NCBI GenBank assembly: GCA_902535175.1
Contig: CACASR010000005.1
Span: 1-64,000, forward strand
Direction of reading: 5' to 3'
Source: an uncultured Prochlorococcus sp.
GTDB taxonomy: Bacteria > Cyanobacteriota > Cyanobacteriia > PCC-6307 > Cyanobiaceae
Length of the DNA: 64,000 nt
Part shown: piece after piece, positions 30,407 to 41,677 of the stretch
Numbering within the stretch: the first letter of the stretch is position 1
Layout of the letters: each line of letters begins with the position of its first letter
Program-made: the position numbers and the translations under genes
The notes under the pieces: model-generated
Database searches by the model: none
What the model saw: only the letters and a program-made list of their open reading frames with translations
What the model was told of the DNA's origin: nothing

Positions 30407-32350
30407 TCAAATTTTCTTACTAAATTTATTTTCATACATATTTTCTATTTGTAAAGAATACTTTTTTTCTATTTCTTTTCTTTTTTGTTTAAGAGTTTGT
30501 GTTAACAAACCATTTTCCAAAGTAAAGGCCTCAACAAAATAACAATCTAATATTTGCTCTTCTGATCTAGCTCCTAATCTACTTTTAAGCAAATTATTAA
30601 TTTGTGATTTAAAAAATGTACCAATATTCTTATTAAGGTTTAATTTCGAAAGGTTTTCTTCCTTATACTTGTTTTTAACCAATTCGAAATTAGGCACCAC
30701 AAGGGCTGTTAAACATTTCTTATCTTGTCCTACTAGTTGAATCTGATTAATAAATTCAGAACTAAGGATTTCGGTCTCAAGCGGATTCGGTTCTATATTT
30801 TCACCACTTGAGAGCACTATTGTATCCTTGGCTCTTCCTGTTATAAAAAGAGAACCATTTGGTATTAGAAAACCTAAATCACCAGTATCAAACCAACCAT
30901 CCTTGGTCAAAACATCTTTTGTAGCTAATTCATTATTAAGATAACCTTTCATTACTTGTGGTCCCTTAACAAGAATTTTTCCGACTTCTCTAAACTTCAG
31001 AATCTTTTTTTTATTATCATTCACTATTTTGATTTCTGTAAATGCTAGAGGCTGACCTGATGATCCTCTAACATTTAATTCTCTCCTCCTACAAGTTAAT
31101 ACTGGACTAGTTTCTGTAAGTCCATAGCCCACTAAAACATCTACACCTAAAGATTCAAAAAAAAGATCTACATGTTCTGGCAATGCACCTCCGCCGTTAA
31201 TAGGAAATTTCAGTTTCTCTCCGCATAGTTGTCTGAGAATATTCGGCCATAAAAAAGTAGTAGATAATTTATGTAGAGGGTATCGGCCAATAACAGAAAC
31301 CAGTAAGGGAATTTTTGATTTTAAAGTTATTTGATTGATATCTAAATTTCTTATCTTTCTTAGACTTCTTTTGAAAACTGAACTATTACTTATCAAAAAC
31401 TTAATCAGTTTTTGCTTATTGGAAGTCATTCTTTTCAACGCCTGAAAAAAACCATCATGTATAGCTTCCCATAATCTTGGTACAGTCGCCATTACAACAG
31501 GTTTTATTTGTGTAATATCATCTTTCAGGAATTTTGGAATTGTATAGTATTGAGTACAACCACATGAAAAAAAGAAGTATTCAGCACTTCTCTCATAAGA
31601 ATGCCAGATAGGTAATACGCTTAATACAGAAGTTCCAGGTTCTGGATCAGCAATGTAGGCTAAATTAATTATTTGATGTAAAAAATTTGCATGAGTCAAG
31701 GGCACGCCTTTAGGTTTTCCAGTTGTGCCTGAGGTGTAAAGAATAGTAGCAACATCATCAATTTTTGGATTAAATTTTTTAATCATATTATTTTTTGAAT
31801 TTTCTTTTTCTCCTGCACTTATAAATTGATTCCAACTTATTAAACTGTCAAATTGTTCATCTTCTAAATTGATTATAAATTTCAGTCTTTTTTTTATATC
31901 TTCTTTGTTGTTCAACTTTAGCCAAATTTCCTTAGATTGAACTATTAGACCTACTGAATTAGAGTGCTCAATAATATATTCTAATTCTACGGAAGGTGAA
32001 TTAATACCTCTTACTGCATTTATAGCTCCTAAACGCATTAAGCCTTGATCTGCTGCTAGCCATCTTGGAGAATTTTCAGATATTATAGTGACCACATCCC
32101 CTTTTACTAAGCCATAATTTTTAAAAGAAAAAGAGACTTTAGTTATTAAATCAGCTAGTTCAGAATAAGAGAATTTTTCTTTATATTTTCCTCTTAAATC
32201 GGAAACCGCCAAAGTATCTCCACATTTAATTTTTAAATTTTCCCAAATTTGATCTATATGATTAAGATTCTCAACAAAATCTCTATTTTTAGCAAATTTA
32301 TTCTTTTTAGACAGAGGTTGAGCTGAAGGCCAATACGCTAAATCATCCAT
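30407..32350 (-). CDS. Long-chain acyl-CoA/acyl-ACP synthetase (AMP-forming)
   Basis: ILYTSGTTGKPKGVPLTH, GYGLTETSPV, GWFDTGDLG. Confidence 0.94.
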   Translation of the reverse strand: MDDLAYWPSAQPLSKKNKFAKNRDFVENLNHIDQIWENLKIKCGDTLAVSDLRGKYKEKFSYSELADLITKVSFSFKNYGLVKGDVVTIISENSPRWLAADQGLMRLGAINAVRGINSPSVELEYIIEHSNSVGLIVQSKEIWLKLNNKEDIKKRLKFIINLEDEQFDSLISWNQFISAGEKENSKNNMIKKFNPKIDDVATILYTSGTTGKPKGVPLTHANFLHQIINLAYIADPEPGTSVLSVLPIWHSYERSAEYFFFSCGCTQYYTIPKFLKDDITQIKPVVMATVPRLWEAIHDGFFQALKRMTSNKQKLIKFLISNSSVFKRSLRKIRNLDINQITLKSKIPLLVSVIGRYPLHKLSTTFLWPNILRQLCGEKLKFPINGGGALPEHVDLFFESLGVDVLVGYGLTETSPVLTCRRRELNVRGSSGQPLAFTEIKIVNDNKKKILKFREVGKILVKGPQVMKGYLNNELATKDVLTKDGWFDTGDLGFLIPNGSLFITGRAKDTIVLSSGENIEPNPLETEILSSEFINQIQLVGQDKKCLTALVVPNFELVKNKYKEENLSKLNLNKNIGTFFKSQINNLLKSRLGARSEEQILDCYFVEAFTLENGLLTQTLKQKRKEIEKKYSLQIENMYENKFSKKI

Positions 32351-32377
32351 ATTAATTTGATTTTGAAATTTTAATTT

Positions 32378-33028
32378 CTATTTTGATATAAAATCAAAAT
32401 TAAATTCTTCCTGTATGATTTTTTTAACAATTCTCTTGACTTCCTGGATATTTAAATTTTTGTTGTAATCAATCATATTTGCCATAAGACAATTTTCTAT
32501 TCCGCAAGGAACAATTTTATTAAAGTTTTCTAATTCGCAGTCAATATTGATTGAAAATCCATTAATAGTAATCCATCTTTTACACCCAATTCCAATTGAT
32601 GCAATCTTCTTATTTCCTATCCAAACGCCAGTAAACCCTTTTCTAGAGTGACAATTTATATTAAAAGTTCCAAGGATTTTTATAATAATTTCTTCAATTT
32701 TTCTTAAATACCAATTTAAATCTTTATTAAAATTTTTCAAATCTAAAACCAAGTAAGTTACTAATTGTCCAGGCATATGACAAGTAACCTCACCACCTCT
32801 ATTAATCTTAAAAACATCATATTTATCATCATCCAAAGAAAATAGTAAATTATCGTAATTAGATCCTTTACCTAACGTATAACAGAGTTGGTGCTCCCCT
32901 ATCCAAATAAAGTCAGGGTTAGAATTATCTAAAATCAATGCCTCCTGATATTCTTTTTGTAATTTATAAACATCATTAAAAGAAGAAATATTATCAGGTT
33001 GTTTAATTATTGCTGTTCTATTATCCAT
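32378..33028 (-). CDS. lipB: Octanoyltransferase LipB
   Basis: [21 protein letters not shown]...[16 protein letters not shown]. Confidence 0.93.
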   Translation of the reverse strand: MDNRTAIIKQPDNISSFNDVYKLQKEYQEALILDNSNPDFIWIGEHQLCYTLGKGSNYDNLLFSLDDDKYDVFKINRGGEVTCHMPGQLVTYLVLDLKNFNKDLNWYLRKIEEIIIKILGTFNINCHSRKGFTGVWIGNKKIASIGIGCKRWITINGFSINIDCELENFNKIVPCGIENCLMANMIDYNKNLNIQEVKRIVKKIIQEEFNFDFISK

Positions 33029-33072
33029 ATTTAAGTAGATTAAGAAAGTAAGTAAATATTTTTAGATTTGTT

Positions 33073-33657
33073 ATGAAAATTTTAATCCATGGAAAGAATC
33101 TTGAGCTCACTGGAGCATTAAAAGAATATACTGAGGCAAAGATAGAAAAAGCAACGCATCACTATAAGGATATCGTTAAAGAAGCTGACATACACCTTTC
33201 AATTGAAAAGAACCCAAGAGTCTCGTTCCAAACTGCAGAAGTTACTATTTTTGCAAATGGTACCGTAATTAGAGCTGAAGAAAAAACTGAAAATCTATAC
33301 TCAAGCATTGATTTAGTTTCAAATAAACTTTGTAGAAAATTGCGTAAATACAAAGAAAGAAACAATAAAACAATTCATAATAAACAATTTAAAAATAAAG
33401 ATTCTTTACCAATTGAAAGTATGGAATTAAGTTTTTTAAATAAAGCTTTATTTAAAGAAGGAACTGAAGCAAGTCTGCCTGAACCATCTATTAAAAATAA
33501 ATACTTTGAAATGACTCCAATTTCATCAGAAGAAGCAAGAAAACAATTAGATCTAATTGATCATGATTTTTATGTTTTTCGAAACAAGAAAAATAATGAA
33601 CTTCAAGTTATATATAAAAGGAATCATGGAGGTTATGGACTGATTCAATCTAAATAA
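33073..33657 (+). CDS. Ribosome hibernation promoting factor, long form (LrtA/HPF)
   Basis: ILIHGKNLELTGALKEYTEAKIEKATHHY...C-terminal SSEEARKQLDLIDHDFYVFRN. Confidence 0.93.
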   Translation: MKILIHGKNLELTGALKEYTEAKIEKATHHYKDIVKEADIHLSIEKNPRVSFQTAEVTIFANGTVIRAEEKTENLYSSIDLVSNKLCRKLRKYKERNNKTIHNKQFKNKDSLPIESMELSFLNKALFKEGTEASLPEPSIKNKYFEMTPISSEEARKQLDLIDHDFYVFRNKKNNELQVIYKRNHGGYGLIQSK

Positions 33658-33664
33658 GCTTTAA

Positions 33665-34324
33665 ATGCCCAATATTGAATATAAATTAAATGAGAAAATT
33701 CATGCGATTATTATTAACCCTTATCTATCCTGGGAAGATTTCTGTGTGAATTGCGATTTTATAAAAAAATATAATATCAAAAATATTTCTACCTCACTAA
33801 ATTATTTAACTGATCTTAAAAACTATTTGGGTAATCACAGTGCGGATATAAACGCACTTATTTCTTACCCTTTAGCAGATTTACCAGTTTCATTTATTGA
33901 AGAATTTGTTTGTTTTGCAAAAGATAAAGGTGCAAAAGGAATTGAATATATTCCGAACTTTATCAATTTATCCAAAAGAAATTTAGAAACTTTCGCTGAT
34001 GAAATTGAGCAAGTTAAATTATCTGGATTACCAGTTTCAATAATCATAAACAAATCAAAATTACAAGAAGAAGTTTTTATTAATGCTATAGAAATATGTT
34101 TGGAATTAGGAATAAAAAATTTTCAATTCGGGGACGGGTTTGGGCCTCCTCTTACTTCTAATGATGTCCCCAAAATACTAAAAATAATAGGCTCACAAAA
34201 TCAAATCAAAGTTGTAGGTGGCATAAAAAAACTGACGCAAGTAATTGATTTGTTTGATAATGGAATTAGTTGCGTAGGAACTTCCAATTTTTGTGAAATT
34301 TTTGAAGAATTAAAATTTATTTAA
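33665..34324 (+). CDS. Deoxyribose-phosphate aldolase-like (DeoC family)
   Basis: GIKNFQFGDGFGPPLTSNDV...KVVGGIKK; position between hpf and recO. Confidence 0.75.
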   Translation: MPNIEYKLNEKIHAIIINPYLSWEDFCVNCDFIKKYNIKNISTSLNYLTDLKNYLGNHSADINALISYPLADLPVSFIEEFVCFAKDKGAKGIEYIPNFINLSKRNLETFADEIEQVKLSGLPVSIIINKSKLQEEVFINAIEICLELGIKNFQFGDGFGPPLTSNDVPKILKIIGSQNQIKVVGGIKKLTQVIDLFDNGISCVGTSNFCEIFEELKFI

Positions 34325-35110
34325 ATGTCTGGTTCTGGGGAGTGCAGATTAAAAGGTCTCTGTATTAAAGCTTCTCCATTAGGAGAGAATGATAGATTAA
34401 TAACTATCCTTACCGATGAGCAAGGGATTATTAGGTTAGCGGTACCCGGTGCTAGGCGTCCCAAAAGTAGTCTTGCCGCAGCTACTCCTTTAACATATTT
34501 AAGTCTGCAGATTTTTGGGAAAAGAAATCTTAAATCTGTACGGCAAATTAAAATATTAAAAAGCTATTCTGGTTTAGGAAAAAATATTGAATGTCTTGCA
34601 GCCGCACAAGCAATAACTGAATTAACATTTTTATTAGTAGGTAATAATGATAAGCAACAAGACTATTTATCTTGCGTTCTTGCACATCTTGATAGGATTT
34701 ATTTATATAAAGAGTCTCAAGAAGAAGATATTAAAATGCTCTCAATGAGTATTCAATCTTTAATCCATCTATTAGCCATAGGGGGCATCAATTTACCAAT
34801 TCATCATTGTTGTAAAACTGGAGAACCTATTATTCCACCTTTAGGAAATTGGGAATGGGGTTGTTATTATTTGCCAAGTGAAGGGTTTTCATCCATAGAA
34901 GATTCGCAAAGTAATCTAAAAATAAATGCATCTGAAGTTGCTCTATTACAGAGACTTCTTTTCCCAGAATTACCAATAAAATCTAATGGAGAATTGTTGG
35001 GTCCAAAAAAAGTCTGGCTTAAAATATTATTCATTATTGAGACATGGATCTCTACTCAATTAGAGAAAGATCTATCTTCACTAAAAATGTTGAAAGAAAT
35101 ATATAGTTAG
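34325..35110 (+). CDS. recO: DNA repair protein RecO
   Basis: GLCIKASPLGENDRLITILTDEQGIIRLAVPGARRPKS. Confidence 0.9.
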   Translation: MSGSGECRLKGLCIKASPLGENDRLITILTDEQGIIRLAVPGARRPKSSLAAATPLTYLSLQIFGKRNLKSVRQIKILKSYSGLGKNIECLAAAQAITELTFLLVGNNDKQQDYLSCVLAHLDRIYLYKESQEEDIKMLSMSIQSLIHLLAIGGINLPIHHCCKTGEPIIPPLGNWEWGCYYLPSEGFSSIEDSQSNLKINASEVALLQRLLFPELPIKSNGELLGPKKVWLKILFIIETWISTQLEKDLSSLKMLKEIYS

Positions 35111-35195
35111 CACTTTCATGAAGTATTAAAAAATTAAAAAAATATGATCATGGCGTCTTTGCCTGTTAATTTAATAAATAGTTAATTCAATTAAT

Positions 35196-36353
35196 GTGGT
35201 TCATATTGCCTGGTTGGGAAAAAAATCGCCTTTTTGTGGAAATGTAACTTACGGAAATTCAACTACTAAGGAATTGAAGGCCAGAGGACATAAAATTAGT
35301 TTTATTCATTTCGACAATCCCTCTGGTTCAAATTCATCAAACCCATTATTTCTTGCAAATGATCCTGATGTAAGTCTCCCATATTTAATTAAATCTCAAG
35401 TTTATACAATACCCTCGCCAAGGGCAGAAAAAGAGCTAAGGCTATCATTGGAAAGATTAAAACCTGACATAGTACATGCAAGCCTAACTTTATCTCCTTT
35501 AGACTTTAGACTTCCAGAGCTTTGTAATGAAATTAATGTTCCTCTTATAGGAACATTTCATCCACCATTTGATGCAAATAATAGAAATCTAACTGCGAGC
35601 ACTCAACAATTAACGTATCAACTTTATGCTCCATCTTTGGCAAAGTTCGATAAGATAATTGTTTTTTCTGAACCTCAAAAAAATGTTCTTGAGAAATTAG
35701 GAGTACCTAAAGAAAAACAAATAATTATTCCAAACGGCGTTGATGAAAATATTTGGAAACCTTTTAGCGAAAAAAGTAAAAAATATTATCAGGTAAAAAA
35801 CAAACTTGGAAATGAAAGAATCTTTTTATATATGGGAAGGATTGCTAATGAGAAAAATATCGAGGCACTTTTACGTTCTTGGCGCCAAACAAAAACTCAA
35901 AATTGCAAATTAGTTATTGTTGGGGATGGACCAATGAAGCCAACACTTGAAAATAGTTTTTCTAACCTTGGTAATGAGAAATTAATTTGGTGGGGTGCGG
36001 AATTAGATTTAGAAAATAGGATAGCTATAATGCAAATAGCAGAAGTGTTTTTCTTACCAAGCTTAGTAGAGGGTTTATCATTATCACTTTTAGAGGCAAT
36101 GTCTGCTGGTACTGCTTGTGTAGCTACAGATGCCGGAGCTGATGGTGAAGTTTTAGATAATGGAGCAGGAATCGTAATTTCAACTGATAATGTGGCTGCA
36201 CAATTAAAAACTATCATCCCAATTCTTGTAGAACACTCTTCATTTACAAAAGATCTTGGAGAAAAAGCTAGAGAACGTATACTTGAGAGATACACAATTG
36301 CTAAAAATATAAATTCACTTGAAAAAGTTTATATGAACTTAAAAGATAATTGA
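35196..36353 (+). CDS. Glycosyltransferase family 4 (group 1), GTG start
   Basis: GRIANEKNIEALLRSW...FFLPSLVEGLSLSLLEAMSAGTACVATDAGADGEVL. Confidence 0.9.
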   Translation: MVHIAWLGKKSPFCGNVTYGNSTTKELKARGHKISFIHFDNPSGSNSSNPLFLANDPDVSLPYLIKSQVYTIPSPRAEKELRLSLERLKPDIVHASLTLSPLDFRLPELCNEINVPLIGTFHPPFDANNRNLTASTQQLTYQLYAPSLAKFDKIIVFSEPQKNVLEKLGVPKEKQIIIPNGVDENIWKPFSEKSKKYYQVKNKLGNERIFLYMGRIANEKNIEALLRSWRQTKTQNCKLVIVGDGPMKPTLENSFSNLGNEKLIWWGAELDLENRIAIMQIAEVFFLPSLVEGLSLSLLEAMSAGTACVATDAGADGEVLDNGAGIVISTDNVAAQLKTIIPILVEHSSFTKDLGEKARERILERYTIAKNINSLEKVYMNLKDN

Positions 36354-36358
36354 AAAAC

Positions 36359-37171
36359 CTAACGAAACTCTTTACTTCGATTACTAGCTGAAACTACTGA
36401 TTCAATTAATGCTGACCTTACACTCTTTTTTTCTAAAACCCTTAGAGCAGAAATAGTTGTTCCACCTGGAGAGGTTACTAAATTTTTAAGCTCAGAAGTG
36501 GTAAGTTTATTTTCCTTTATTAGACAAATAGTCCCTAGTATCATTTCCATAACAAGTTCCTCTGAAATTATTTTTGGTAATCCCCCGCTTAATCCTCCAT
36601 CACTTAATGCTTCTATAATTAAGGCAATAATTGCAGGTCCTGATGAAGTTAAAGCTAAAAATATATCAAGGTAATCTTCAGTAAATTCATAAATTTTACT
36701 AGTATTTTGAAATAATTTTTTTGTAAATTGTTTCTGATCTTCTGTGATTTCTTCTCCCCAAGAAATCCCTGTTAAACCTTTTCCAATAGTTATTGGAATA
36801 TTTGTAACCACTCTCACACATTTATGATTAGGAAACTTTTGAGTAAGTCTATTTATTGAAACCCCCGCAAGAATTGAAACTATTAAATTGTCCTTGTTTT
36901 TTATATGATTCGCCTCACCTATATCATTAAATTGTTGGGGTTTAATCGAAAGAAGTTTATATTGACAATCCCAAATTATATTTGAATCTTTAGAACCTGA
37001 TCTATACACGTTTATATTATGTTTATAATTTTTTTTTATATTTTCTAAACTTTTTTCTGTGTTTACAACACAAAAAACATTCTCTGGCTGAATTAATTTG
37101 TTATCTAATAGAGGAGTTACTATAGCACTTGCAATATTTCCAAAACCAATAATCGCAATTTTATCAGTCAC
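36359..37171 (-). CDS. proC: Pyrroline-5-carboxylate reductase
   Basis: IAIIGFGNIASAIV...TSSGPAIIALIIEALSDGG...LVTSPGGTTISAL. Confidence 0.93.
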   Translation of the reverse strand: MTDKIAIIGFGNIASAIVTPLLDNKLIQPENVFCVVNTEKSLENIKKNYKHNINVYRSGSKDSNIIWDCQYKLLSIKPQQFNDIGEANHIKNKDNLIVSILAGVSINRLTQKFPNHKCVRVVTNIPITIGKGLTGISWGEEITEDQKQFTKKLFQNTSKIYEFTEDYLDIFLALTSSGPAIIALIIEALSDGGLSGGLPKIISEELVMEMILGTICLIKENKLTTSELKNLVTSPGGTTISALRVLEKKSVRSALIESVVSASNRSKEFR

Positions 37172-37178
37172 AGATTAG

Positions 37179-37754
37179 TCATGAATAAGCACTTAATTTA
37201 GAATTACCCCATGCTGGTTCAGGAGTAGTATTTCTGCCCAAACTATATTGTGGAGTGTTTTCTGTAGACACAGACGAAGGAGAAGCTTCTTCTGGGGAAG
37301 AACTAGTTACATTTACACAACTTGGAGCAAAAAGAAAAATACTTTCACCGACTCTCTCTTGATGTCCATCAATTGCATAAGTGCCCCCAGCAATAAAATC
37401 AACCGCTCTTTGAGCTTGATCAGGATCCATCATAGTTAAATTTAGAATTACTGTTTTTCTCTCTCTTAATGCTTGTATAGCTTGAGGCATCTCATCAAAA
37501 CTTCTTGGTTCCATTAAGCTTACTTCCGAGGATGAATTTGAAATCCCAGGCATACCAACCACTTTTGATGATCTGTTGTTATTCATAAAATCGAATGGAT
37601 TTGAATTTGAAAGGGCATTTGCATTCCTGGGATTTTGTTTGAAATTACTAATATCATTTAATTCATCCTCTGACGCATAATCCAATTCATCAAAATCATC
37701 ATCGAGATACTCATCCCCTGCAACAACTGCCTTTAATTTAGAAATAAGTGACAC
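37179..37754 (-). CDS. sepF: Cell division protein SepF
   Basis: [63 protein letters not shown]. Confidence 0.95.
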   Translation of the reverse strand: MSLISKLKAVVAGDEYLDDDFDELDYASEDELNDISNFKQNPRNANALSNSNPFDFMNNNRSSKVVGMPGISNSSSEVSLMEPRSFDEMPQAIQALRERKTVILNLTMMDPDQAQRAVDFIAGGTYAIDGHQERVGESIFLFAPSCVNVTSSSPEEASPSSVSTENTPQYSLGRNTTPEPAWGNSKLSAYS

Positions 37755-37904
37755 CTTTAAAATCCTCTTGAAATTGATTACTAAGGTTTAAGAACCTTAA
37801 GTAATAGATTCATTAATTAAATGAATAAACTACCTATACTTAAATAACGTTAGTTGTACTTTACTGCAAGTTTATAGATAAGATTTTTATAAAAAAATAA
37901 CTAA

Positions 37905-38540
37905 TTAAGTTCTGCCTCCAAAAATCAATGATCCTAATCTTAACCAAGTTGATCCAGCGTCAATAGCTTCCTCCCAATCACCTGACATCCCCATGGAACA
38001 ATCTGGTAGTTGAAGAGAATCAGCCAGAGCACGACATTTTTTGAACAACCCTGAATTTTCTTTAGAGCTAAGTCCTTTAGGATTTATAGTCATCAATCCA
38101 GTTAATGAGATATTTTTCAACTCTTGAATTTCTCTCCATTTCAAAATTAAAAATTCAGGATTAAAGCCTCCTTTAGTAGGGTCATCACACAACTTAACTT
38201 GCAACATTATTGACGGATTTTTCTTCTCTTCACGTGAAATATTAGAAATCTTTTGCAACTTTTCAAATGAATCTACTGAATGAATATATTTAAAATTTTG
38301 AACTATTTTTCTAATTTTATTACTCTGTATTCTTCCAATAAAGTGCCAATTTATTTGTTTAAGATCTTTTAAGGTTAATTGTTTTTCAAACGCCTCTTGA
38401 ACCTTACTTTCACCAAAATCATTCTGACCTATATTTTGAATAGTCATGATTTCTTGACTTTTAAATCCTTTACTTACAGCAAGAATATTTACATTTGATG
38501 GTATTTTATTTTTTATTTTTAAATAATTTGCAGGGTTCAC
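37905..38540 (-). CDS. pipY: YggS-family PLP homeostasis protein (PipY)
   Basis: AVSKGF...DFGESKVQEAFEK...WHFIGRIQSNKIRKI; downstream of pipX. Confidence 0.92.
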   Translation of the reverse strand: MNPANYLKIKNKIPSNVNILAVSKGFKSQEIMTIQNIGQNDFGESKVQEAFEKQLTLKDLKQINWHFIGRIQSNKIRKIVQNFKYIHSVDSFEKLQKISNISREEKKNPSIMLQVKLCDDPTKGGFNPEFLILKWREIQELKNISLTGLMTINPKGLSSKENSGLFKKCRALADSLQLPDCSMGMSGDWEEAIDAGSTWLRLGSLIFGGRT

Positions 38541-38543
38541 CTT

Positions 38544-38810
38544 TTATAAGAAAGTTTGCGTAAATAAATTCTCCCATTTAGATAGTTCTTCAGATCCTTT
38601 TCTTCTAGCTTTTTGAAGGTTTAATTCGGCCTGATTACGGGCATCTAAATAAGGTATAACTTCAAAAAAAACTTCTCTCTGTCGAACTTCTACCAAAAAA
38701 AACATTTTTTGAGCATATAAAGTCGCATAGATATCTCTCCCATCATTTCCAGGAGAAACTTGGTATAGCATGCCAAATGTTGGATGGTTTAAATAACGCT
38801 CAGAACTCAA
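38544..38810 (-). CDS. pipX: PII-interacting protein PipX
   Basis: YLNHPTFGMLY...LYAQKMFFLVEV...VIPYLDARNQAELNLQKARR. Confidence 0.93.
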   Translation of the reverse strand: MSSERYLNHPTFGMLYQVSPGNDGRDIYATLYAQKMFFLVEVRQREVFFEVIPYLDARNQAELNLQKARRKGSEELSKWENLFTQTFL

Positions 38811-38829
38811 ACCTAAAATATTGTGTTAT

Positions 38830-39744
38830 TTATAATGCACCATACAGTTTTCTAAGAAAAATTGCTATGCAAATAAAACAAATCGATAATGTATTAACAA
38901 TTACATTGAGAGAAGTTGAAGGATAAAGAGTTCTAAATCTGTTGGTTTTTATAATAATTTTTTTCTTTGAGAGTAATGATTCTGCTCCATGATCAATTCT
39001 CAGAAATATATTTTGAAATAACCTTTCTATTAAAGTTAATAAAACATTAAAGGATTTCTTTAATCCTAAATTTCGAAAATTTATTGATCTTACTGACACT
39101 GATTTAATAATATTTTGAAATTCTTCCTGCACTAGAGGAATAAAACGTAATGCAATTAACAACTGAAAAAGCCACTTACTAATTGGCAATCCAATCTTTC
39201 TTAATGGATACATAAACCAACTTAATCCCCATACAATATCTTCCTGCAATGTGGTTAAAAGCATCAAATTCACACTATGAATAACGGTAAATATCAAAGT
39301 GGAGGTTTTTATTCCTAGTTCAAATGCTTTTCTTGACAAGTTGTAGGGACCAAAATTAATAAACCATATCTTCTGCGAAGGAATTTGCAAAATATTCCAT
39401 TCTTTTTGGCTTTCCAGTACTACTTGCAACTCATTGGGATTTCTTAAGTAACCATCAAGAGATTGAATATCAGACGAGGCAAGTATTGATATACATCCAA
39501 TTAATAGTGATAAAGACGAGAGAAAAAATAATGATCGCCACCATACCCTTGATGGCAATAAACTTAAAAAAGTAATTAATAGTAAAAAACCAACTAAACT
39601 CAATCTCCATATTGGACCTGCCCAAATTGGAGTGATTAAAAATATCATTACGATAATTATTTTTAATCTACTATCTATAATTCTTAGCCAACTTCTATTA
39701 CCATGAACGTATTGACCAACAGAAAATTTGGTTAGCAAATTCAT
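38830..39744 (-). CDS. CbiQ/EcfT-type energy-coupling transporter transmembrane protein
   Basis: SWLRIIDSRLKIIIVMIFLI...ALRFIPLVQEEFQNI...AESLLSKK. Confidence 0.88.
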   Translation of the reverse strand: MNLLTKFSVGQYVHGNRSWLRIIDSRLKIIIVMIFLITPIWAGPIWRLSLVGFLLLITFLSLLPSRVWWRSLFFLSSLSLLIGCISILASSDIQSLDGYLRNPNELQVVLESQKEWNILQIPSQKIWFINFGPYNLSRKAFELGIKTSTLIFTVIHSVNLMLLTTLQEDIVWGLSWFMYPLRKIGLPISKWLFQLLIALRFIPLVQEEFQNIIKSVSVRSINFRNLGLKKSFNVLLTLIERLFQNIFLRIDHGAESLLSKKKIIIKTNRFRTLYPSTSLNVIVNTLSICFICIAIFLRKLYGAL

Positions 39745-41117
39745 TAATCTTTTTGAATTAACTCAATATTTTCTCTTTCGACTTCTTTATTTAAAACTCT
39801 TTGCTGTTTCCCTCTCCAAAGTAAAATGAGGGGTGTGCCTTCAAAGCCTAAATTTACCCTAATTTGTTTTTCAATATATCTTCTATAAGTTATTCCGAAT
39901 AATTTAGGGTCATTTACAAAAAGAGTAAAAGTGGGAGGCTTGTTCTTTACTTGAGTACCGTAATAAACCCTACCTTGCTTGCCGCTTCTCTTCGTTGGAG
40001 GACTTTTCCAACTTATTGATTCTTTAAGTACTTCATTAACTACAGATGTTGTAACTCTTCTTCTATGTTGATTTACAGCATTAAGAGCATGCTCAAAAAT
40101 ATTATCAACTCTTTGACCAGTTAGAGCAGATATAAAAATCATTTTTGACCAGTGTAAAAAATAAAGTTTAGATCTAAGTTCTTTTTCAACTTGATAAATT
40201 GTTGAACTATTTTTTTCTACAAGATCCCATTTATTAACAACAATTATGCAAGCTCTACCTTGTTCTTCTATACGCCCAGCCAGCTTCTGGTCTTGATCAG
40301 TTACTCCATCTATAGCGTCTATAACTAAAACACAAACATCGCTTCTATCTATAGATTTAAAAGCCCTATTAATACCAAAGAATTCAGTACCATATTTAAC
40401 ATTTTTCTTTCTTCTAATTCCAGCAGTATCAATAATTTTCCAATGATTATCATTTTTTTTAATAAGCGTATCTATTGAATCAGTTGTCGTGCCACTAATA
40501 TCACTAACTATTGCTCTTTTTTCTCCACAGATTGAATTTAACAAACTAGATTTACCAACATTAGGCCTACCTATAATTGACATCAAAATCTTTTCTTCAT
40601 CATCCTGGATATTATTTTCAGGAAGTTCGCCAATAACGAGATCTAAAAGATCTCCAGTACCTGAACCATGAATAGCAGAAACAGGGTTAGGTTCGCCTAG
40701 TCCTAATTTCCAGAACTCCGAAGCTAGGGATATTCCTAAATTAGTCGATTCGCATTTATTAACAGCAACAATTGTTTTACAGTTTGAGTTTCTTAACCAT
40801 TTTGCTATTGATAAATCACCATCAGTAACGCCTTGATTCCCATCTACCACCAGTAACGCGAGTGAAGCCTCTTCTAGAGCCAAGAAGACTTGTGTCCTTA
40901 TCTCTGGGAGAAATTCACTATCATCATCAAAAACTAAACCTCCAGTATCAACTATTTGAAATTCCTTACCTCCCCATGAAGCATTTTGATAAGTTCTATC
41001 TCTTGTAACACCAGGCTTATCAAAAACTATTGCATCATTACTTTGGCAAAGACGATTAACTAAGGTAGATTTCCCAACGTTAGGTCGTCCGATAATTGCT
41101 ATTGTAGGAAGAATCAA
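39744..41117 (-). CDS. der: GTPase Der (EngA)
   Basis: Two GTPase domains: [16 protein letters not shown] and [16 protein letters not shown]. Confidence 0.97.
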   Translation of the reverse strand: MILPTIAIIGRPNVGKSTLVNRLCQSNDAIVFDKPGVTRDRTYQNASWGGKEFQIVDTGGLVFDDDSEFLPEIRTQVFLALEEASLALLVVDGNQGVTDGDLSIAKWLRNSNCKTIVAVNKCESTNLGISLASEFWKLGLGEPNPVSAIHGSGTGDLLDLVIGELPENNIQDDEEKILMSIIGRPNVGKSSLLNSICGEKRAIVSDISGTTTDSIDTLIKKNDNHWKIIDTAGIRRKKNVKYGTEFFGINRAFKSIDRSDVCVLVIDAIDGVTDQDQKLAGRIEEQGRACIIVVNKWDLVEKNSSTIYQVEKELRSKLYFLHWSKMIFISALTGQRVDNIFEHALNAVNQHRRRVTTSVVNEVLKESISWKSPPTKRSGKQGRVYYGTQVKNKPPTFTLFVNDPKLFGITYRRYIEKQIRVNLGFEGTPLILLWRGKQQRVLNKEVERENIELIQKD

Positions 41118-41191
41118 TTCTTCTCTCCAAAGAAAGTAGTATCCATTACAACTATACCTTTAATAAAATCATTTACCTTTTTCAAAAAAAT

Positions 41192-41677
41192 TTATTTAAT
41201 TTCTGGATCACCGAAATGTCCTTTAACTGGATTTACAGGTGGTGAATTAGGACTTGGCAATAATCCACTATCTTTTGAAAAACAATCATTTTCAATCGCC
41301 CAATAAATCAACCAATTGACTGCCGTCGCTCTTCTAGTTCTTCTTGGATAGAGTTCATTAATCTTATAACCTTTAAAATTAAGAAAATTTTTTAATCCTT
41401 GTTTATGGTCTTTTGGAATTGATCGAGTCAAATGTACTGAGGCTGGTCGCTCTGAAATGATTTGAGGAGCTTTTTCAAATTTTTCTGACCAATAAGAAGG
41501 AGTTAATGCGCTAAAAAACCAATCATTTATAGAGAGTTCTTTAGTATAAAAAAGTCTTTCCCAAACCAATTCACAAACAAAAATATCACTTACCCTATCT
41601 TCGAGAACAAGAAATAATAGATCCTTACATATTGGCCATGTAAATTGATTTTTAACTAATTTTACTTTTTTATACAT
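41192..41677 (-). CDS. DUF1823 family protein
   Basis: VWERLFYTKELSINDWFFSALTPSYWSEKFEKAPQIISERPASVHLTRSIPKDHK. Confidence 0.8.
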   Translation of the reverse strand: MYKKVKLVKNQFTWPICKDLLFLVLEDRVSDIFVCELVWERLFYTKELSINDWFFSALTPSYWSEKFEKAPQIISERPASVHLTRSIPKDHKQGLKNFLNFKGYKINELYPRRTRRATAVNWLIYWAIENDCFSKDSGLLPSPNSPPVNPVKGHFGDPEIK

